Positions 59,098-64,000 of a stretch of 64,000 nt of DNA are shown here, piece after piece. Source of the DNA: Rufibacter psychrotolerans. Its GTDB lineage: Bacteria > Bacteroidota > Bacteroidia > Cytophagales > Hymenobacteraceae. The position numbers were made by a program, and so were the translations under genes. The DNA is taken from contig NZ_JAFFJV010000019.1 of the NCBI RefSeq assembly GCF_016924645.1, positions 1 through 64,000 on the forward strand. Direction: 5' to 3'. Position 1 is the stretch's first letter. The number at the start of each line of letters is the position of its first letter. The notes under the pieces are model-generated. The model saw nothing but the letters and a program-made list of their open reading frames with translations, did no database searches and had not been told where the DNA came from.

Positions 59098-60364
59098 CCT
59101 CTCTGCCCGCGACCAACAGGTGAACTGGCACCCGTACACCCAGATGCAGACCGCTCCGCCCCCCATTGGGGTAGTGCGAGGCGAAGGTGCCCTGTTGTTT
59201 ACCGAGGACGGAAAAGAATACATTGACGCCGTTTCTTCCTGGTGGGTGAACATTCACGGGCATGCGCATCCGCACATCGCGGAGCGGGTGAGCCAGCAGT
59301 TGCGCACCCTGGAGCACGTTATCTTCGCGGGCTTTACCCATGCCCCGGCAGTGGAACTCTCTGAGCGGCTCCTGAAGCTTTTGCCCGTCAACCAGTCCAA
59401 AGTATTCTATACCGATAACGGTTCTACTGCGGTGGAAGTGGCCTTGAAAATGGCCTTGCAATTCTGGCACAATCAAGGCATCAGCAGGACCAAGATCATC
59501 GCGTTTGAGGGCAGCTACCACGGAGATACCTTCGGGGCGATGTCGGTGAGCGAGCGTTCGGTGTTCACGCGGCCGTTTCAGCAGTATTTGTTTGACGTGG
59601 AATTCCTGCCGGTTCCGGTGCCGGGTAAGGAAGAGGAGACCATTGCCCACCTGGAAAACATTCTTGTGCGGGAAGAAATCGCCGCCTTTATCTATGAGCC
59701 GCTGGTCTTGGGCACCGCCGGGATGGTCATGTACTCGCCTGTCGTCTTAGACCGTTTGATGCAACTCTGCCGGGAAAAAGGCGTGCTCCTCATTGCCGAT
59801 GAAGTCATGACGGGTTTTGGGAGAACCGGCAAACGCTTCGCCAATGATTACCTGACCCAGCAGCCGGACATTATGTGCTTTTCCAAGGGCCTCACTGGTG
59901 GCACCATGGCGCTGGGCGTGACCACCTGCAGCCAGGAAATCTACGCCTCCTTCCTGAGCGACGACAAAACCAAGGCCCTCTTCCACGGGCATTCCTACAC
60001 CGCTAACCCTGTGGCCTGCGCCGCCGGCCTGGCCAGCCTGGACCTGGTGGAAGCCCCCTCTTTCCTGGAAGATCTGGAAAGGATCAGCGCCGCGCACTCG
60101 GCGTTCGCCCAGACGCTGGCCGGTAAGCCCGGCATCAAGGAATGTCGCCAAACCGGTACTATTCTGGCCGTGGAGTTTGAAGTAGGGCAAACCTCCTATT
60201 TCCATTCTCTGCGTGATCAGTTGTATAATCTAGCGCTGGAAAACGGAGTGCTGCTGCGTCCGCTGGGGAACATTGTGTACGTACTGCCGCCCTACTGCAT
60301 CACCAACCAGCAGTTGCAGCAGGTGTACCAGGTTTTGGAACAGATGCGGCAACTGGTGGCCTAA
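59087..60364 (+). CDS. bioA: Adenosylmethionine-8-amino-7-oxononanoate aminotransferase
   Basis: A 425-residue class III aminotransferase. The BioA-specific start WHPYTQMQTAPPP, then SSWWVNIHGHAHPHI, is followed by FYTDNGSTAVEVALKMALQFW, EPLVLGTAGMVMY and the PLP-lysine segment MCFSKGLTGGTMALGVT. It converts 8-amino-7-oxononanoate to 7,8-diaminononanoate using S-adenosylmethionine as amino donor. The ATG at 59087 gives the usual N-terminus; an upstream in-frame start would extend it into bioD without homology. Confidence 0.95.
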   Translation: MQNSLSARDQQVNWHPYTQMQTAPPPIGVVRGEGALLFTEDGKEYIDAVSSWWVNIHGHAHPHIAERVSQQLRTLEHVIFAGFTHAPAVELSERLLKLLPVNQSKVFYTDNGSTAVEVALKMALQFWHNQGISRTKIIAFEGSYHGDTFGAMSVSERSVFTRPFQQYLFDVEFLPVPVPGKEEETIAHLENILVREEIAAFIYEPLVLGTAGMVMYSPVVLDRLMQLCREKGVLLIADEVMTGFGRTGKRFANDYLTQQPDIMCFSKGLTGGTMALGVTTCSQEIYASFLSDDKTKALFHGHSYTANPVACAAGLASLDLVEAPSFLEDLERISAAHSAFAQTLAGKPGIKECRQTGTILAVEFEVGQTSYFHSLRDQLYNLALENGVLLRPLGNIVYVLPPYCITNQQLQQVYQVLEQMRQLVA

Positions 60365-60367
60365 GCC

Positions 60368-60403
60368 GTTTGCAGCCCAATTTTTGGAAAACAGTCCTTA
60401 AAC
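60368..60403. repeat. 36-nt palindrome family copy at the ketosynthase start
   Basis: GTTTGCAGCC to CCTTAAAC over exactly 36 nt, ending 2 nt before the ATG at 60406 and beginning 3 nt after the bioA stop. The arms are only partly paired; the TTTTTGGAAAAC centre is kept. Confidence 0.65.
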
Positions 60404-60405
60404 AG

Positions 60406-61617
60406 ATGAAGCACATGCGGAAACAGGAGTGGATAGTGGTACGGGGCGTAGGCTCCGTCTCTGGCCTAGGCGGCACCCCGGAGGAAATCCTGGCTGCCTA
60501 CGCCAGCGGCAAGCCTGCTTTCACCACCATGCCTGCATTGGGCACCTCTGTTCCCGTGGCGCCGCTCGCGCCCTCGGCCGAACGTCTGCTGCAGCAGATA
60601 CTGCAGGCCAACCCCACCTACGCTACCTTGGACCGCACCGTGCAGCTGGCCATTCTGGCGGCCCGGCAAGCGGTGGCCCAGGCCGGGTGGCACCCCGACG
60701 ATCCCGGGACCACCGGGGTAAACCTGGGTTCCTCGCGCGGGGCAACCGGCCTGTTTGAGCAGTTTCACGCCGATTTCCTGAAAACACCCGAAAAACGCCT
60801 TTCGCCCGGCGTTTCGCCCAGCACCACCTTGGGCAACGTGGCCAGTTGGGTCGCCAACGACGTGCAGGCCCACGGGCCCGTGATCAGCCACTCGGTGACG
60901 TGCAGCACCGCCCTGCAGGCCTTCGCCAACGGAGTGGCGTGGTTAAAGGCAGGCATGGCCAAACGTTTCTTGGTGGGCGGCACCGAGGCGCCCCTCACCC
61001 CCTTTACCCTGGCGCAGATGCGGTCCATTGGCATCTATTCCAGGCATGCCGCCCCTGACTCCCCCTGTCGGCCCATGGGCCAGGAAAGCAACACCTTCGT
61101 GCTGGGCGAGGGAGCTGCCGTTTTTGCCCTGGAAAAGATGAACCAGGCAGAACTGGATCAACTGGGGCAGGAGCATGTGCTGGTGGTGGAGGCGGTGGGA
61201 ATGGGGTTTGAACGCAGTCCTTCCAAAACCGGGCTCTCCCGGGAGGGACTTCACTTTCAGAGCGCCATGCGCGATGCCCTGGCCCAGGCCAACCTATCCG
61301 CAGCGGCCATTGACGCCGTAGTCCTGCACGCCCCCGGCACCAAAGCGGGCGATGCGGCAGAAATGCGGGCCTTGGAACACTGCTTCGGCCAGGCGTCTGT
61401 TCCGGCCCTTTTCACCAATAAAACGTTGATTGGCCATACCTTGGGTGCCTCCGGTGGGTTGTCCGCGGAAATGGCCCTGGCCTTGTTACTGGGGAAGCCC
61501 TGCGCCGCCACTACCCTTCTTACGCTCCCTCCTACCCAAACTCCTTCCCGAATTCTGGTGAACGCTGCCGGCTTTGGGGGCAATGCGGCTAGTCTCCTGC
61601 TGGGCAGGTTACTATAA
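60406..61617 (+). CDS. FabF-like beta-ketoacyl synthase at the end of the bio operon
   Basis: A 403-residue ketosynthase with a complete Cys-His-His triad: Cys166 (VTCSTALQAFANG), His308 (LHAPGTKAGD) and His344 with Lys339 (NKTLIGHTLGASGG). It is a KAS I/II (FabF/B) type rather than the KAS III fold of BioZ. It has no partner acyl-carrier protein next to it. Its place after bioA suggests it helps make the pimeloyl chain, since bioC, bioH, bioG and bioW are not in the window. The ATG at 60406 (MKHMRKQEW) is preferred; 60415 is an alternative. Confidence 0.88.
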   Translation: MKHMRKQEWIVVRGVGSVSGLGGTPEEILAAYASGKPAFTTMPALGTSVPVAPLAPSAERLLQQILQANPTYATLDRTVQLAILAARQAVAQAGWHPDDPGTTGVNLGSSRGATGLFEQFHADFLKTPEKRLSPGVSPSTTLGNVASWVANDVQAHGPVISHSVTCSTALQAFANGVAWLKAGMAKRFLVGGTEAPLTPFTLAQMRSIGIYSRHAAPDSPCRPMGQESNTFVLGEGAAVFALEKMNQAELDQLGQEHVLVVEAVGMGFERSPSKTGLSREGLHFQSAMRDALAQANLSAAAIDAVVLHAPGTKAGDAAEMRALEHCFGQASVPALFTNKTLIGHTLGASGGLSAEMALALLLGKPCAATTLLTLPPTQTPSRILVNAAGFGGNAASLLLGRLL

Positions 61618-61941
61618 AAAAATACCTTAATTCCTATTCTCAGGATCTTCCTACTGACTCATCGTGTAAAACGGCCTATTCGTCTAAAAAGGAGGCTAAA
61701 CTACCAAACTTCAAAATAACAGTAACATGCCAATAATAAAATTGAATTTTTCTATATCGTTTGCCATTTCTTCAAAAAACGCTTCTATTAATTACATATT
61801 CCTAAAATTTGACAGAACACATAAATCCATATAATAAATCAAATAAACCCACTCATCGAATACGTGTTTATACTTAAAAAAAGCTTCTTAATTTTACCGC
61901 GCACACTAGTACTATTTAGTGGATAAGACGCAGTAAATCTA
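61618..61941. other. 324-nt AT-rich gene-free region
   Basis: This stretch is clearly richer in A and T than the genes on either side and has no ORF of note. It presumably carries the promoter of the following secreted protein. No confident terminator for the bio operon was found. Confidence 0.5.
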
Positions 61942-64000
61942 ATGCAAACTTCTACCTCCCTTTCCATGGCCCGTGGTTACGCAGCCACCTTCCTTCTCCT
62001 CTTATTGCTCCTCTTGGGTGGAGGGGCAGCTGCCCAAACGCCGGGTATGATCTTCCAGAAGGCCCTAAACCCCGGGCCCACAACCCTGGACCCCAACAAT
62101 GACGGGTATGTCTCTAAGTTTAGCACAGGGTTTGTGGGCACTGCCGATATGGGCACCAACAGCGAAATTCCCTTCCGCTTTCTCCCGCAGCTGCCTTCGC
62201 CCAACAGCCCGGAGCCGTTGGCAGATTTGACCACGGGTTCTAACGGCGGCCATACAGATTTAGCCAACGTGCCGCTAGGGGTATACTATAATGGGACTGA
62301 CTTGATCTTCAGGATGAGGGTGGGTGGTAGTTCTACCGCTTCAAAAGGGTACAGCTATTTACTGGACACCGACAAGGTCTTTAACAAACTAAAGCTGGCC
62401 AACGGCACCCTGATTGATTATGTTACCCCTTCTAAAGTCACAAACCTGGGCTTTGAGTATGAGGTAGTACTTGCCCTCAACTTTGATGTTATCATCTACC
62501 GGCACAAGGGAAGCGGAGACCAGAATGATCCTATGACCAGTAACATTATCTGGCGTGGTACATTAAACGGGGGCTACAATAAATACTTCCAGAAATCGGT
62601 TGCTGCCTCATTGGCGGGCGGAGACACTGACTATTTCTTTGATTTCTACGTGCCCTTGTCTGCTTTCAGTGCTGACGGCGGACCTGGTATCTTACCCACT
62701 ACCCCACTGCGCATAAGTGGTTCTACCGTTACCAGCGCCCAAACAGGCCTGGAGGGAACTATTTCAGATATTGGTGGAGTAGACGACAAGAAGTTTGGTA
62801 ATGACAAGATCAGAATGTGGAAAGAGCTAATTCCTTCTTTTCCGCCCACCACGCCTTTGCAGATTCAGGCAGGAGACTTTTGCACCACGCAGGCTCCTTC
62901 CGCCCCTGCTATTAGCGCTACCCCTCCTGTGAGAACCAATACCACTTCCATAACAGGTACTTCTACCGAGAATGGGGGAACCATTAGGCTATATAGAAAT
63001 GGCGTTGAAGTTATTGCTACGGCTCCTGTGGTAGTGAACGGTGGAAACTGGTCGTTCGCCTTACCAGCGGGCACTTCCTTGGCCTTAGGAGACAAGCTCA
63101 CAACCACCGTAACCAGAGCAGCCACTGAAAGCTGCCCAGAAATGACTTCGGCTTCTTCCGGTCCGGTAACTGTTGGTACCTCCTTAGGTGCCTGTGCCAC
63201 CACGCCGCCTATTATTTCTCGCATAACCAACAAAGATGCCCTAATAGGAACCACCATTTACCCGGGAGCTACCGTTACTATTTTCAAGGATGGAATATTT
63301 TTTGCCACCACCACCGCCAGCACTATCCCTACCACTACCGGTGGTACCATTTATGAGTGGACGTATGACAATGCTCAATATTCTCGTGATTTTGCTTACC
63401 CTAGAAATGGTAATGGGTCATCCTCAAGAGACTATGCAACGGTAAATGCTACTGTTACTCCGACTAACAATGGCTGTCAGTCTGGTAGGTCAAACAGCTT
63501 CTACATAAATTCAGAAACTTCCACTCCTGTTACCGATAATACCCCTCAGACAACACAGGCACCTGTTGTTACTACTACGTCTGTTTGCAATTCTACTACC
63601 ACTATCTCCGGAACAGCTGAACCTGGTGCTTTAATATTCTTGTACATCAATAATGTGCCGGTAAATCAGCTGGCAGACGGTAGTATAGGTACAATCAATG
63701 CCAACATAAATACCCCTACCATCACTTTTAATACTCCGAACGCGGTAGCAGCGGGCTCACCCCTGAATTCTACTACCTCTACGGTCAATTCTGCCGCTTG
63801 GTCCGTTGATATCACGCCTTATGGTTTGGTAGTCGGCGACAAAGTTTCTTTCAAAGCGGTGGTGGCCAACAATACCACAGGTACAGGAAATAACCTTAAC
63901 TATCCAAGTGGATATGAAGGTCTCTCCGCTCCTTCTACAGAACTCGTAGTAACTAACAGCTGCCCAACGACAGCTCCGGTCATCACCACCTCGACACTTT
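61942..64000 (+). CDS. Large secreted adhesin-like protein (partial)
   Basis: An open frame of 686 codons from ATG 61942 to the window end with no stop; it continues beyond. An in-frame ATG at 61966 is an alternative start. The signal peptide is MARGYAATFLLLLLLLLGGGAAA-QT. Roughly 300 residues of an extracellular N-terminal domain follow (for example PGMIFQKALNPGPTTLDPNNDGYV). Then come Thr/Ser/Pro/Asn-rich beta repeats with recurring ITGTSTENGGTIRLYRNG- and ISGTAEPGALIFLYINN-like units, resembling Ig-like (Big) modules. A T9SS sorting domain at the unseen C-terminus would be expected. Codon use shifts to more T/A-rich codons toward the end. Confidence 0.85.
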   Translation, partial: MQTSTSLSMARGYAATFLLLLLLLLGGGAAAQTPGMIFQKALNPGPTTLDPNNDGYVSKFSTGFVGTADMGTNSEIPFRFLPQLPSPNSPEPLADLTTGSNGGHTDLANVPLGVYYNGTDLIFRMRVGGSSTASKGYSYLLDTDKVFNKLKLANGTLIDYVTPSKVTNLGFEYEVVLALNFDVIIYRHKGSGDQNDPMTSNIIWRGTLNGGYNKYFQKSVAASLAGGDTDYFFDFYVPLSAFSADGGPGILPTTPLRISGSTVTSAQTGLEGTISDIGGVDDKKFGNDKIRMWKELIPSFPPTTPLQIQAGDFCTTQAPSAPAISATPPVRTNTTSITGTSTENGGTIRLYRNGVEVIATAPVVVNGGNWSFALPAGTSLALGDKLTTTVTRAATESCPEMTSASSGPVTVGTSLGACATTPPIISRITNKDALIGTTIYPGATVTIFKDGIFFATTTASTIPTTTGGTIYEWTYDNAQYSRDFAYPRNGNGSSSRDYATVNATVTPTNNGCQSGRSNSFYINSETSTPVTDNTPQTTQAPVVTTTSVCNSTTTISGTAEPGALIFLYINNVPVNQLADGSIGTINANINTPTITFNTPNAVAAGSPLNSTTSTVNSAAWSVDITPYGLVVGDKVSFKAVVANNTTGTGNNLNYPSGYEGLSAPSTELVVTNSCPTTAPVITTSTL

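Overview
The window reads as a chromosome segment of a Bacteroidota bacterium, most likely order Cytophagales and family Hymenobacteraceae (a Rufibacter-like organism). This placement is an inference, not a database result. It rests on gldF/gldG/gldA-type gliding ABC transporter genes, a secreted amylase with a type IX secretion (T9SS) C-terminal sorting domain, a PorE-like OmpA protein, TAnnTTTG promoter elements, weak or absent Shine-Dalgarno sequences, and moderately high GC.

Layout. 0.2-6.4 kb: GNAT acetyltransferase, gldG, gldF, gldA-like ATPase and two short-chain dehydrogenases, all on the minus strand. 6.5-8.0 kb: an MlaE/MlaF lipid ABC pair. 8.6-12.8 kb: nucleoside transporter, bifunctional-nuclease-family protein, electron transfer flavoprotein etfA/etfB and a small TPR protein. 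13.3-22.2 kb: a TolC/adaptor/RND heavy-metal efflux operon with a clearly structured control region, an unrecognised protein, and a sensor kinase/response regulator pair. 22.4-25.1 kb: GlxA-type AraC regulator divergent from two SRPBCC proteins and a VOC protein. 25.6-29.9 kb: OmpA/PD40/TPR envelope protein, TPR protein and an outer-membrane beta-barrel. 30.5-32.3 kb: arylamine N-acetyltransferase and a ThuA-like lipoprotein. 32.9-44.2 kb: an alpha-glucan cluster (secreted GH13 amylase, eukaryote-like branching enzyme, GT4 glycosyltransferase, GH31 alpha-glucosidase, GT3 glycogen synthase). 45.0-50.0 kb: thioesterase, M28 and M1 peptidases, stand-alone H-NOX protein. 50.4-50.9 kb: tRNA-Arg, tRNA-Pro and tRNA-Ser. 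51.1-55.7 kb: BatB/BatC-like pair, thiolase and a MORN-repeat protein. 56.3-61.6 kb: biotin operon bioB-bioF-bioD-bioA followed by a FabF-like ketosynthase. From 61.9 kb: a large secreted adhesin-like protein that runs off the window.

The most striking feature is the intergenic DNA. About 25 single copies of a palindrome with an almost invariant 36-nt core (usually GTTT at the left edge, AAAC at the right) are scattered through the 64 kb, nearly always between genes. Many carry extra outer arms that differ from copy to copy yet still pair perfectly. Three further small-palindrome families (built on TTGTTGGTG, CGTTAC and GAGTCTGGAGACTC) occur as close inverted or direct pairs, like BIME elements. 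A remnant of the 36-nt element lies inside bioF and another copy abuts the ketosynthase start codon. The window has no transposase to explain them. The second notable structure is four 11-bp-spaced TCTAAT-type repeats, a TAnnTTTG element and a hairpin ending exactly at the start codon of the metal-efflux operon.
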